This document shows positions 8,853 through 15,376 of a stretch of DNA of 18,762 nucleotides, piece after piece. This stretch comes from an uncultured Clostridia bacterium (GTDB lineage Bacteria > Bacillota > Clostridia > Oscillospirales > CAG-272). The notes beneath the pieces were generated by a model, which was not told where the DNA came from, searched no databases, and saw only the letters and a list, made by a program, of their open reading frames with translations. Every line of letters begins with the position of its first letter. Position 1 is the stretch's first letter. Location: positions 1 through 18,762 of the forward strand of contig CALAFS010000281.1 in NCBI GenBank assembly GCA_937892405.1, in the 5' to 3' direction. A program made the translations under genes and the position numbers.

Positions 8853-9014
8853 TGTAGGGGTCGGCGCCCTCGACGACCCGTCACGCTTTGCCTTTCCCCC
8901 GCGCTTTTTCGAGGCATTTTCGCCCCTACGGGCAAAACGATGACGAAACGCCCTCCCGATGACGCAATCGGCGTCTTTGCGTTTTGCGGGTCGTCGGGGG
9001 CGCCGACCCCTACA
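8853..9014. repeat. 162-bp element with 28-bp terminal inverted repeats
   Basis: The left end (8853-8880, beginning TGTAGGGGTCGGCGCC) and the right end (8987-9014, ending GGCGCCGACCCCTACA) are inverted copies matching in 27 of 28 bases. Inside are CGAGGCATTTTCGCCCCTAC and TGCCCGTAGGGGCGA (reverse strand), which recur with the same ends in the element at 18410-18762. No open frame inside has a ribosome binding site, so it encodes no transposase. It resembles a non-autonomous MITE or a large bacterial interspersed palindromic element. No target-site duplication is obvious. Confidence 0.75.
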
Positions 9015-9085
9015 TGGTACGGAATACGGCGGTATATCCTCTTTTGCACGCCGAATGAACTCCGACTTTGTCGGAAAAATCCTTA

Positions 9086-9213
9086 AATGATACAATTCTG
9101 AATTCGTAATTCTTCATTCTTCATTCGACTGATACCATTCTTAATTCATAATTCTGAATTCTACATTCGATAAGTTCTTAATTCTGCATTCGATAAGTTC
9201 TGAATTTTCCGCT
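9086..9213. repeat. AT-rich degenerate tandem repeat
   Basis: Roughly 125 bases are built from variants of AATTCTGAATTC, TAATTCTTCATTC and TTAATTCTGCATTC. It includes an exact 15-base direct repeat CATTCGATAAGTTCT at 9164-9178 and 9187-9201 (period 23). The composition contrasts sharply with the GC-rich genes. It ends about 60 bases before the rny promoter. Function unknown; it may be a slippage-grown intergenic repeat. Confidence 0.65.
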
Positions 9214-9270
9214 TTTTCCGCCTCTTTTCTCCCTTTCGTTTACAAATTCCCGCGCGCGCAAAAATTTTTC

Positions 9271-9299
9271 TTGACTTTACGCGCGTTTTAATATATAAT
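9271..9299 (+). promoter_or_regulatory. Sigma-A promoter of rny
   Basis: TTGACT (9271-9276) and TATAAT (9294-9299) are separated by 17 bp. A predicted start near 9306 gives a leader of about 124 bases. Just before the ribosome binding site the leader can form a small stem (9400-9406 with 9410-9416, one G-U pair, 3-base loop) that leaves AAGGAGG at 9418-9424 free. Confidence 0.9.
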
Positions 9300-9429
9300 A
9301 AATATGTATGAAATGAAGCCGGCTCTTTTTACCTCCGTTTCGGGTTGACGAAGGAGAAGAAAAAGCGCGTTTTATATGATATTATCTTAATTTTGAAATC
9401 GGTTACTTTGTAATCGGAAGGAGGTGTCT

Positions 9430-10971
9430 ATGGATATCGTTTCTATGATTGTCGGTATCGCGATCGGTCTTGTCGTCGGATGTGCGGCGGGCGTGATCGT
9501 GCGTAAAATCATAGTGGAAAAGCGCCGCGGCAACGCGGAGGCGCAGGCGAAAGAAATTTTGCAGAATGCGATCCGTGACGCGGAAAGCGTCAAGAAGGAA
9601 TCGATCCTTTCCGCCAAGGAAGAGATCATTCAGATGAAAAAAGAAGCGGACTTCGATGTCAAAGAGCGCCGGAAAGAGGTCTCCCGTCTCGAGCGTCGCG
9701 TGACGCAGAAGGAAGAGACTCTGGACGCAAAACTTGACGGCATCGAAAAGAAAGAGGCTGCCCTGCAGGAGAAGCACCGCGAGGCGGACGAGCTGAAAGC
9801 GAAGGCGAACGAAATGCTGAACCAACAGATCGCCGCTCTTGAGCGTGTCGCGGGACTTACCGCCGAGGAGGCAAAGGCAGAGCTTGTTGCCAAGCTCGAC
9901 AGCGAAATGCGCCATGTCACCGCGATGAAGCTCGCGGAGTACGAGGAGCAGTTCAAGGAAGATGCCGATGTGAAGGCGAAGGACATCCTGTCGCTCGCCA
10001 TTCAGAGATGCGCCGCCGACCATGTCAGCGAGGTCGCTATCTCTTCGGTACAGCTTCCGAGCGACGACATGAAGGGACGCATCATCGGACGCGAGGGACG
10101 CAATATCCGCGCGATCGAGAACCTGACTGGCGTCGAGCTGATTATCGACGACACACCGGATATCATCACGGTCTCCGGCTTTGATCCCGTGCGCCGCGAG
10201 GTGGCGCGCATCGCTCTTGAAAAACTGATTGCCGACGGCAGAATTCACCCCGCCCGTATCGAGGAAATGATCGAGAAGGCGAAGAAGGAAGTCGAGTCGT
10301 CCATGAAGCAGGCGGGCGAAAAGGCGGTCTTCGAGACCGGCGTGCACGGTCTGCACCCCGAGCTGATCCGTCTGCTCGGCAAGATGAAGTACCGTACTTC
10401 CTACGGTCAGAACGCCCTGCGCCATTCGATCGAGGTTTCGATGCTTGCCGGCGTGATCGCCGACGAGATGGGCGCCGATGTGACGATGGCTCGCCGTGCG
10501 GGACTTCTTCACGATATCGGAAAGTCGGTGACCGCCGAGGTCGAGGGGTCGCATGTACAGCTCGGCGTCGAGATCGCGACCAAATACCACGAGAACAAGG
10601 AGATCATTCACGCGATCGAGGCACACCACAACGATGTGGAGCCGACCTCCGTGCTTGACTTCATCATTCAGGCGGCAGACGCCATCAGCGCGGCAAGACC
10701 CGGCGCGCGCAGAGAAGATGTGGAAAATTACATTAAGAGACTTCAGAAACTCGAAGAGGTCGCCGGCGACTTCAAGGGCGTGGAGAAGACCTTCGCCATT
10801 CAGGCAGGACGCGAAGTCCGCATCATGGTCAAGCCCGATGTCATCGACGATGACAGCATGAAGATCCTCGCACACGACATCGCAAAGAAGATCGAGGGCG
10901 AGCTCAATTATCCCGGACAGATCAAGGTCAGCGTGATCAGAGAGTCACGATATGTGGATTACGCCAAATAG
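9430..10971 (+). CDS. rny: Ribonuclease Y
   Basis: The protein has 513 residues, the usual length of RNase Y, the membrane-bound endonuclease that initiates mRNA decay in many Firmicutes. Visible parts are an N-terminal transmembrane helix (about 4-23), a long charged coiled coil (about 30-195), a KH RNA-binding domain (about 206-268, motif GRIIGREGRNIRAIE) and an HD phosphohydrolase domain. The HD domain has His332 (LRHSIEVSMLAG), the catalytic His361-Asp362 pair (LLHDIGK), His399/His400 (EAHHND) and Asp417. The start is the ATG at 9430, five bases after AAGGAGG. A GTG at 9424 overlaps that site and is rejected. It has its own strong promoter. The ymdB-type gene follows 360 bp later, as in many Firmicutes. 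Confidence 0.97.
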   Translation: MDIVSMIVGIAIGLVVGCAAGVIVRKIIVEKRRGNAEAQAKEILQNAIRDAESVKKESILSAKEEIIQMKKEADFDVKERRKEVSRLERRVTQKEETLDAKLDGIEKKEAALQEKHREADELKAKANEMLNQQIAALERVAGLTAEEAKAELVAKLDSEMRHVTAMKLAEYEEQFKEDADVKAKDILSLAIQRCAADHVSEVAISSVQLPSDDMKGRIIGREGRNIRAIENLTGVELIIDDTPDIITVSGFDPVRREVARIALEKLIADGRIHPARIEEMIEKAKKEVESSMKQAGEKAVFETGVHGLHPELIRLLGKMKYRTSYGQNALRHSIEVSMLAGVIADEMGADVTMARRAGLLHDIGKSVTAEVEGSHVQLGVEIATKYHENKEIIHAIEAHHNDVEPTSVLDFIIQAADAISAARPGARREDVENYIKRLQKLEEVAGDFKGVEKTFAIQAGREVRIMVKPDVIDDDSMKILAHDIAKKIEGELNYPGQIKVSVIRESRYVDYAK

Positions 10972-10990
10972 TTTTTGACGGTTTTTGACG
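10971..10990 (+). repeat. Exact tandem decamer GTTTTTGACG x2 at the rny stop
   Basis: Two adjacent copies of GTTTTTGACG begin on the last base of the rny stop codon. This may be a simple duplication. It is not a terminator, since no stem precedes the T-runs. Confidence 0.7.
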
Positions 10991-11025
10991 GCGTCTGCCG
11001 CGCATCTTCGCCGACCGTATTTCTT

Positions 11026-11043
11026 GCCGTATATGTATACGGC
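11026..11043. promoter_or_regulatory. 18-bp palindrome in the rny-ymdB gap
   Basis: GCCGTATATGTATACGGC has two perfect 8-base arms around a TG centre. It could be a protein-binding operator or a small RNA hairpin. No promoter was found beside it, so its role is open. Confidence 0.35.
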
Positions 11044-11215
11044 TGGCGAAACCGGTCGACGAATCTGCATCGACATCTGCTCGCCAAAAACGGCTAAAAC
11101 CGGGGAAATGAAAAAGTGATGTTTCCTTCATTTCAGAGAAGCCGACAAGTTGCAAAAAGCGTTTTGCCATTTCTGCTTTGGCACAAGGGTGAAGAAAAGT
11201 CCCCGCAACAAAAAA

Positions 11216-11257
11216 GAAAAGAGGATATAAGAGCAAGCTTTGCCTTATATCCTTTTT
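11216..11257 (+). terminator. Intrinsic terminator or attenuator between rny and ymdB
   Basis: GGATATAAG (11223-11231) pairs with CTTATATCC (11244-11252). The inner GCAA/TTGC adds four pairs around a GCT loop, and TTTTT follows. A-runs precede the stem. It lies 75 bases before the ymdB start, which would uncouple the two genes unless it is leaky or regulated. Confidence 0.85.
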
Positions 11258-11331
11258 CAAATCAAAAACCAAAGGCAGGCGGCAGAGTGCCGCGGTGCTG
11301 GGAAAACAAATCGCAGGAAAGAGGAAACGGC

Positions 11332-12105
11332 ATGAAGATTCTCGCCATCGGCGATGTGACAAGCCCCGCAGGGGTGGAACATCTCGCGGCGCACCTATGG
11401 GAGGTGCGGCGGAAGTACGGCATTGACTTTTGCATTGTCAACGCGGAGAACGCGTCGCTGATTACGGGCGCGTCGCCCGAGCAGGCGGAGCTGTTGCTCC
11501 GCTCGGGTGCCGATGTCCTGACGGGCGGGAACCACACGCTGCGCAATCGCGCGATCTATACGGCGCTCGACGACAACGAGGCGCTTCTTCGCCCGCTGAA
11601 CTTCGGCGCGGAGGCGGCGGGGCACGGCTACTCGATCTTTGATACGCCGCTCTGCCGCGTCCTTGTCATCAACGCGATGGGCAATGTACACATGGATCCG
11701 ACGCTCGACTCGCCCTACGGTGCGATCGACCGCCTTCTTGAGCGGGAGGCAGGGCGCTACGATGTCTCCGTGCTGGATCTGCACGCAGAGGCGACGGGAG
11801 AGAAGCTCGCGCTCGCCTTTGCCTACGACGGGCGCCTGTCCGTCGTCTTCGGCACGCACACGCATGTGCCGACCGCGGATCTGAAGATTCTGCCGCACGG
11901 CACGGGCTATGTGAGTGACCTCGGCATGTGCGGAGAGTCGGGCGGCGTGCTCGGCATGGATCCCGCGACCGTCGTGCGCCGTATGCGCACGCACCTGCCC
12001 GAGAAGTTCCTGCCCGCCGCGGGCGTGCCCGTGGCGGACGGCGTGATCTTTACCGTGGACGAACACACGGGAAAGACGACCGCCTGCGAGCGGATTTCTT
12101 TCTGA
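11332..12105 (+). CDS. ymdB: YmdB-type cyclic-nucleotide phosphodiesterase (TIGR00282)
   Basis: The protein has 257 residues and belongs to the calcineurin-like metallophosphoesterases of the YmdB/TIGR00282 family. These hydrolyse cyclic nucleotides and affect biofilm and motility choices in Bacillus. Metal-ligand motifs are in place: Asp8 (IGDVTSPAG), Glu39-Asn40 (VNAENASLITG), Asn67-His68 (GGNHTLRNR), His151 (LHAEATGEK), and His176/His178 (GTHTHVPTADLKILPHGTG). The family end motif YVSDLGMCG is present. The ATG at 11332 was chosen because family homology starts there and GAGGAAA precedes it. Location after rny matches Bacillus ymdA-ymdB. The position-3 region 'TSPAG' replaces the common 'VGSPGR' form. 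Confidence 0.92.
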   Translation: MKILAIGDVTSPAGVEHLAAHLWEVRRKYGIDFCIVNAENASLITGASPEQAELLLRSGADVLTGGNHTLRNRAIYTALDDNEALLRPLNFGAEAAGHGYSIFDTPLCRVLVINAMGNVHMDPTLDSPYGAIDRLLEREAGRYDVSVLDLHAEATGEKLALAFAYDGRLSVVFGTHTHVPTADLKILPHGTGYVSDLGMCGESGGVLGMDPATVVRRMRTHLPEKFLPAAGVPVADGVIFTVDEHTGKTTACERISF

Positions 12106-12121
12106 TCTTTCTGTCTATATA

Positions 12122-12149
12122 TTGTTTTGTAAAGAAAAATTGTCATAAT
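12122..12149 (+). promoter_or_regulatory. Weak candidate promoter for mnmG
   Basis: TTGTTT (12122-12127) and CATAAT (12144-12149) are 16 bp apart. The -35 box is poor and the -10 box matches in five of six bases. No better candidate exists in the 121-bp gap, so mnmG may instead be read through from ymdB, as no terminator follows ymdB. Confidence 0.3.
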
Positions 12150-12197
12150 TGCTGTCGCTATGCGAAAGCAATGGAAATGACGGCGGAATATACAATT
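12138..12197 (+). other. Nested hairpin in the mnmG leader
   Basis: GTCAT (12142-12146) pairs with ATGAC (12177-12181), ATTGCT (12148-12153) with AGCAAT (12167-12172), and TCGC (12155-12158) with GCGA (12162-12165) around a TAT loop. A competing outer pair is AATTGT (12138-12143) with ACAATT (12192-12197). It ends about 30 bases before the mnmG start and has no T-run, so it is not a terminator. It might be an RNA control element or processing site. Confidence 0.4.
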
Positions 12198-12226
12198 GCA
12201 TTTTCTTGACTTGAGGAAACGAAAAC

Positions 12227-14161
12227 ATGAACTCTGAAAACCGGACACAGGTCGCCGTCATCGGCGCCGGGCACGCGGGCATCGAGGCGGCACTCGCCGC
12301 GGCGCGGCTCGGACTGGATACGATTTTATTCACCATCAATCTCGACGCGGTCGCGAATATGCCGTGCAATCCCTCGATAGGCGGAAGCGGCAAGGGGCAC
12401 CTTGTCTTCGAGATCGACGCGCTCGGCGGCGAGATGGGAGTTGCCGCCGACCGTGTCACGCTCCAGTCCCGCACGCTGAACCTCGGTAAAGGCGCCGCCG
12501 TCCATGCAAAGCGGGTGCAGGCGGATCGTGCACGCTATCGCGCGATCATGAAGCACACGCTCGAAGAGCAGGAACACCTGCGCCTTCTTCAGGCGCAGAT
12601 TGTCGACATCGGCACCGAGGTGCGGGAGGACGGACGGGTGCATGTCACCTCGGTCACGACCGACCTCGGGGAAGTCTTCTTCTGCGAACGGGTGATCGTC
12701 GCGACGGGCACCTATCTTGAGAGCTGTATTTTCGTCGGGGAAAAGACCTTCCCTGCGGGACCCGACGGACTGATGCCCTCCCATGGGCTGTCGGCGGCGC
12801 TCGCGCGCCTCGGCGTGCCTCTCCTTCGCTTCAAGACGGGGACGCCCGCACGGGTGAACCGCCGCTCGATCGACTTCTCCCGTCTCGAAGTGCAAAACGG
12901 AGAGGAGGAGCCGGTGCCCTATTCCGCCCTCACACCCGAGAATTATCTGGACGGCACGCCTGCCGTGCCCTGTCATGTCGTCTATACCAACGAGAAGACG
13001 CACCGCGTCATCCGCGAGAATCTCGGACGCAGTGCCATGTATTCGGGCAATATCGTGGGCACAGGTCCCCGCTATTGTCCCTCCATCGAGACGAAGCTCG
13101 TCCGCTTCGCGGATAAGGATCGCCACCAGCTCTTTATCGAGCCGTGCGGCAGAGAGACGGACGAGATGTACATTCAGGGCTTTTCCACTTCAATGCCCGT
13201 CGATGTGCAGAAGGAAATGCTCGCGTCTCTCGACGGCTTTGAGCATGCCGAGATCATGCGCTATGCCTACGCCATCGAGTACGACTGCGCCGAGCCGACC
13301 GCCATGCTTCCGACGCTCGAGTTCAAGTGCGTCGCGGGACTTTACGGTGCCGGGCAGTTCAACGGCACCTCCGGTTATGAAGAGGCGGCGGCGCAGGGAC
13401 TGGTCGCGGGGATCAACGCCGCACTCTCCCTGAAAGGGGAAGAACCGATGATCCTGACGCGCGACAGCTCTTACATCGGCACGCTGATCGACGACCTCGT
13501 CACCAAAGGGACAAACGAGCCCTACCGTATCATGACCTCGCGGAGCGAGTACCGCCTTCTTCTCAGACAGGATAACGCCGATCTGCGCCTGACGCCGATC
13601 GGACACCGCGTCGGACTGATCGGGGAGGAGCGCTATGCCCGCTTCCTTGAAAAAAAGCGGCAGATCGAAGAGGAGATCGCCCGTCTCGAGCATACCGTCC
13701 TCCCCCCGAGCGAAGAGGTGAACGCCGCGCTCGCCGCCGCACATTCGACGCCGATCACGACGGGGATTACTCTCGCCGCGCTTCTGCGCCGCCCCGAGGT
13801 GACCTATGAGACGCTCACACCGGTGGATAAAGAACGCCCCGCACTCTCCCGCGCCGTCCGCACAACCGCGCAGATCTCGGTAAAATACGAGGGTTATATC
13901 CGCCGCGAGACCGAAGAGGCAAAACGGCAAAAGCAACTGGAGGAAAAACGCCTCCCCGCCGACATCGACTATGAGAGAATCCGCGGTCTTCGCCTCGAAT
14001 CGGCGGAAAAGCTCGCGAAGATCCGCCCCCTGAACATTGGGCAGGCGTCGAGAATCAGCGGTGTGAATCCCGCCGACATCAGCGTCCTTCTGATTACCCT
14101 TTCCGCCGGGTATCCGAAGCTCTCCGAAAGAGAAGAATACGGGGAGAAAAACGACAGATAA
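12227..14161 (+). CDS. mnmG: tRNA uridine-5-carboxymethylaminomethyl synthesis protein MnmG (GidA)
   Basis: The protein has 644 residues, near the usual 620-640. With MnmE, encoded elsewhere, it installs the cmnm5 group on wobble uridine 34 of certain tRNAs, using FAD and NADH. Seen directly: the FAD-binding GAGHAGIEAA (13-22), the family signature CNPSIGGSGKGHLV (47-60), GTGPRYCPSIE in the middle, and GLYGAGQFNGTSGYEEAAAQG, where most family members have NGTTGYEEAAAQG. The helical C-terminal domain runs to ISGVNPADISVLL. The ATG at 12227 follows GAGGAAA by about ten bases. A bidirectional terminator lies 76 bases after the stop. Confidence 0.97.
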   Translation: MNSENRTQVAVIGAGHAGIEAALAAARLGLDTILFTINLDAVANMPCNPSIGGSGKGHLVFEIDALGGEMGVAADRVTLQSRTLNLGKGAAVHAKRVQADRARYRAIMKHTLEEQEHLRLLQAQIVDIGTEVREDGRVHVTSVTTDLGEVFFCERVIVATGTYLESCIFVGEKTFPAGPDGLMPSHGLSAALARLGVPLLRFKTGTPARVNRRSIDFSRLEVQNGEEEPVPYSALTPENYLDGTPAVPCHVVYTNEKTHRVIRENLGRSAMYSGNIVGTGPRYCPSIETKLVRFADKDRHQLFIEPCGRETDEMYIQGFSTSMPVDVQKEMLASLDGFEHAEIMRYAYAIEYDCAEPTAMLPTLEFKCVAGLYGAGQFNGTSGYEEAAAQGLVAGINAALSLKGEEPMILTRDSSYIGTLIDDLVTKGTNEPYRIMTSRSEYRLLLRQDNADLRLTPIGHRVGLIGEERYARFLEKKRQIEEEIARLEHTVLPPSEEVNAALAAAHSTPITTGITLAALLRRPEVTYETLTPVDKERPALSRAVRTTAQISVKYEGYIRRETEEAKRQKQLEEKRLPADIDYERIRGLRLESAEKLAKIRPLNIGQASRISGVNPADISVLLITLSAGYPKLSEREEYGEKNDR

Positions 14162-14162
14162 C

Positions 14163-14227
14163 TACCGAAAAGTTAGAAATCTCGGTAGAAAATAAAGATT
14201 TTTACCGTCATGGAACTGCCATGACGG
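14163..14227. repeat. Two hairpins between mnmG and the shared terminator
   Basis: CTACCGA (14163-14169) pairs with TCGGTAG (14182-14188), and CCGTCATGG (14205-14213) pairs perfectly with CCATGACGG (14219-14227). Neither is followed by a T-run on either strand. They may protect the 3' end of the mnmG transcript. Confidence 0.5.
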
Positions 14228-14236
14228 ACAAAAAAG

Positions 14237-14280
14237 AAAAGCGCTCCGCTCTCCCGAAAGGGGAGGACGGAGCGCTTTTT
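14237..14280. terminator. Bidirectional intrinsic terminator shared by mnmG and spoVM
   Basis: A 12-bp stem (AAAAGCGCTCCG at 14237-14248 with its complement at 14268-14279) has an inner CTCCC/GGGAG extension and a CGAAAG-type loop. On the plus strand it runs into TTTTT. On the minus strand it runs into TTTTCTTTTTT. It sits between convergent genes, 76 bases after mnmG and 7 bases after the spoVM stop. Confidence 0.93.
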
Positions 14281-14286
14281 ATGCTG

Positions 14287-14364
14287 TTATTTCTTCTTCG
14301 CGCCGAAGATCCTCGCGAGGATCGGCGAGAGAAATTTCGGGGAACGAATGACGATGATTTTCAT
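14287..14364 (-). CDS. spoVM: Stage V sporulation protein M (SpoVM), 25 residues
   Basis: A 25-codon gene easily missed by length cut-offs. SpoVM is an amphipathic helix that recognises the convex outer forespore membrane and, with SpoIVA, starts spore-coat assembly. Compared with the 26-residue Bacillus subtilis protein as I remember it, the same positions hold Met1, Lys2, Ile6, Pro9, Lys10, Phe11, Leu12, Ile15 and Gly21. Pro9 is known to matter for localisation. An Arg sits at 18 rather than 17, and the C-terminus is KKK. GGAG (plus-strand 14371-14374) lies six bases before the ATG, and a strong terminator follows 7 bases after the TAA. A CATACACT box upstream resembles a sigma-E -10 element. 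Alternatives are poor; chance is unlikely given start signal, motif match and terminator. Confidence 0.88.
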   Translation of the reverse strand: MKIIVIRSPKFLSPILARIFGAKKK

Positions 14365-14411
14365 AACATACTCCGTAAAAGGTTTGGAAAGTTGAGACGA
14401 CCTCTGTTTTC

Positions 14412-14419
14412 AGTGTATG
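14412..14419 (-). promoter_or_regulatory. Candidate sigma-E -10 element for spoVM
   Basis: Read on the minus strand this is CATACACT, an exact fit to the mother-cell sigma-E -10 consensus CATACANT. It lies about 48 bases before the spoVM start, as expected for a short leader. I could not find a matching -35 element at the right spacing, so this remains a candidate. In Bacillus, spoVM is under sigma-E. Confidence 0.4.
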
Positions 14420-14442
14420 AAAATCTTGGCTTCGCGCCACTC

Positions 14443-15195
14443 TTATTTTTTGCGGTAAGCGAGGAGGTTTTCGAGCACCTTTTCGCTGTTTTCGTACTTT
14501 TCGCGTGAGGTGCGGTCGGTCTTCTCCGTGACCTCTGTCAGTGCACGGAGGCAGATCACGGTATCTTCGGGGAAGTCTGCGAGCAGAGGCAGGGAGCCGA
14601 AGTCGACGGAGGAGAGGTAGATCGCGTCCCCGTCTTCACTCAGGCGCACGCCCTCCGTGCCTTCGGCGTAGGAGGCGAGGGGAACGAAGAGGGAAATGCC
14701 GTCCCGCTTGCGGTAGTCGCGATAGACGCTCTCCGAGAGGAAGCAGAGATAATAGTCACCGTAGGTCATCAGCTGGGAGAGCGTCGCGGCGTCCTGCTGT
14801 AAGAGGGTGTAGTTGACTTCCAGCCCCTGCGTTCCCTCGACCTCTTTGATCTCGTCGGCGGTCAGGGAAAAGAGCGTTTTCAGACTGACGCTCACTTTGC
14901 CGTTGCCGTCGAAATCTTCGCCGATACGGGTGAGATCGTCGAGGAAAGTCTCGTATTCGACCACCCCGCCGCTCGCCGAGGTGCGCTTTACCTCCCGGTT
15001 TCCGGCATAGAGAATGTGAATGTCGTAGCTCTCGCGTGAGCAGGTCTGGAGCGTGCAGATCACGACCACGAGGATCGCGAACAGCGCGACCAGCGTGTGC
15101 CACTTATAATGGTACCAGAAATTGTCGAACCATTTGAAAAACGGTGATTTTCCTTGAATTTTCGCATCACCGTACTTTTCTTTGTTTTCTTCCAT
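14443..15195 (-). CDS. Single-pass membrane protein of unknown function
   Basis: The protein has 250 residues. The start is the ATG at 15195, nine bases after AAAGGA. An in-frame upstream start at 15327 would add 44 residues of low-complexity leader reading and cross the promoters, so it is rejected. The short cytoplasmic N-terminus ends in an aromatic stretch (FKWFDNFWYHYKWH) and is followed by one transmembrane helix (about 34-51) and Cys50-52-type residues. The remaining 195 residues, probably outside the membrane, show IHILYAGNREV, LLQQDAATLSQLM and GDYYLCFLSESVYRDY, which alternate strands and helices. I do not recognise a family. It precedes spoVM on the same strand by 78 bp with no terminator between, and has its own promoters. 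Confidence 0.75.
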   Translation of the reverse strand: MEENKEKYGDAKIQGKSPFFKWFDNFWYHYKWHTLVALFAILVVVICTLQTCSRESYDIHILYAGNREVKRTSASGGVVEYETFLDDLTRIGEDFDGNGKVSVSLKTLFSLTADEIKEVEGTQGLEVNYTLLQQDAATLSQLMTYGDYYLCFLSESVYRDYRKRDGISLFVPLASYAEGTEGVRLSEDGDAIYLSSVDFGSLPLLADFPEDTVICLRALTEVTEKTDRTSREKYENSEKVLENLLAYRKK

Positions 15196-15237
15196 TTTTT
15201 TCGTTCCTTTTGCCCCGTATCGGGTGCGGTTTCTTCT

Positions 15238-15266
15238 ATAATACAAGCAAAAAAGTTTGCTCGCAA
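15238..15266 (-). promoter_or_regulatory. Proximal promoter candidate for the 15195 minus-strand gene
   Basis: On the minus strand TTGCGA (15266-15261) and TATTAT (15243-15238) are 17 bp apart. Predicted start is near 15231, giving a 36-base leader. It would act in tandem with the promoter at 15348-15376. Confidence 0.5.
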
Positions 15267-15297
15267 GGGTTTTTTGCAACCTGTTTTGGCGGAAACG

Positions 15298-15320
15298 GTG
15301 CTTTGCCGAAGACAAAGCAC
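15298..15320 (-). other. Hairpin in the distal leader of the minus-strand gene
   Basis: GTGCTTTG (15298-15305) pairs perfectly with CAAAGCAC (15313-15320) around a 7-base loop. It lies just downstream of the distal promoter start on the minus strand. There is no adjacent T-run. Confidence 0.45.
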
Positions 15321-15347
15321 ATAGCAACGGCGGTTGCCATTCAATTT

Positions 15348-15376
15348 ATCATAGCATAGGACGGGGAGAAAATCAA
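15348..15376 (-). promoter_or_regulatory. Distal sigma-A promoter of the 15195 minus-strand gene
   Basis: On the minus strand TTGATT (15376-15371) and TATGAT (15353-15348) are 17 bp apart, and TGC precedes the -10 box to give an extended -10. Predicted start is near 15341, with a leader of about 146 bases. Confidence 0.75.

Larger units (their letters stand above)
8653..9429. other. 777-bp gene-free region upstream of rny
   Basis: No credible coding frame was found here. In order it holds the terminator at 8679, a short palindromic repeat at 8779, a 162-bp element with terminal inverted repeats (8853-9014), an AT-rich degenerate repeat (about 9086-9213), the rny promoter (9271-9299) and a roughly 124-base rny leader. 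Open frames that cross it on either strand read through the inverted repeat and lack ribosome binding sites. Confidence 0.8.
10972..11331 (+). other. Gene-free spacer between rny and ymdB
   Basis: This 360-bp stretch has no credible gene. It contains a tandem decamer (10971-10990), an 18-bp palindrome (11026-11043), an 8-bp stem GAAATGAA/TTCATTTC (11105-11112 with 11127-11134) and a strong intrinsic terminator (11223-11257). No sigma-A promoter could be found after the terminator, so ymdB expression must come from read-through or from a promoter I cannot recognise. An upstream in-frame ATG at 11116 crosses the terminator and is not credible as the ymdB start. Confidence 0.7.

Noticed and set aside
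8707..9095. Open frames on both strands across the 8853 element
   Set aside because: The frames simply translate the inverted repeat and share no coding signals.
9086..9213. AT-rich repeats as a CRISPR array
   Set aside because: The units are short, degenerate and without uniform spacers, and no cas gene is present.
9403..10875. 490-codon minus-strand open frame opposite rny
   Set aside because: The plus strand encodes an unmistakable RNase Y; the antisense frame is a composition artefact.
11116..11331. Upstream ATG extending the YmdB-type protein by 72 residues
   Set aside because: The extension crosses an intrinsic terminator, has no family homology, and the ATG at 11332 has its own ribosome binding site.
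14221..14508. 95-codon plus-strand frame after mnmG
   Set aside because: It starts inside a hairpin, crosses the bidirectional terminator and covers spoVM on the other strand. It has no ribosome binding site.
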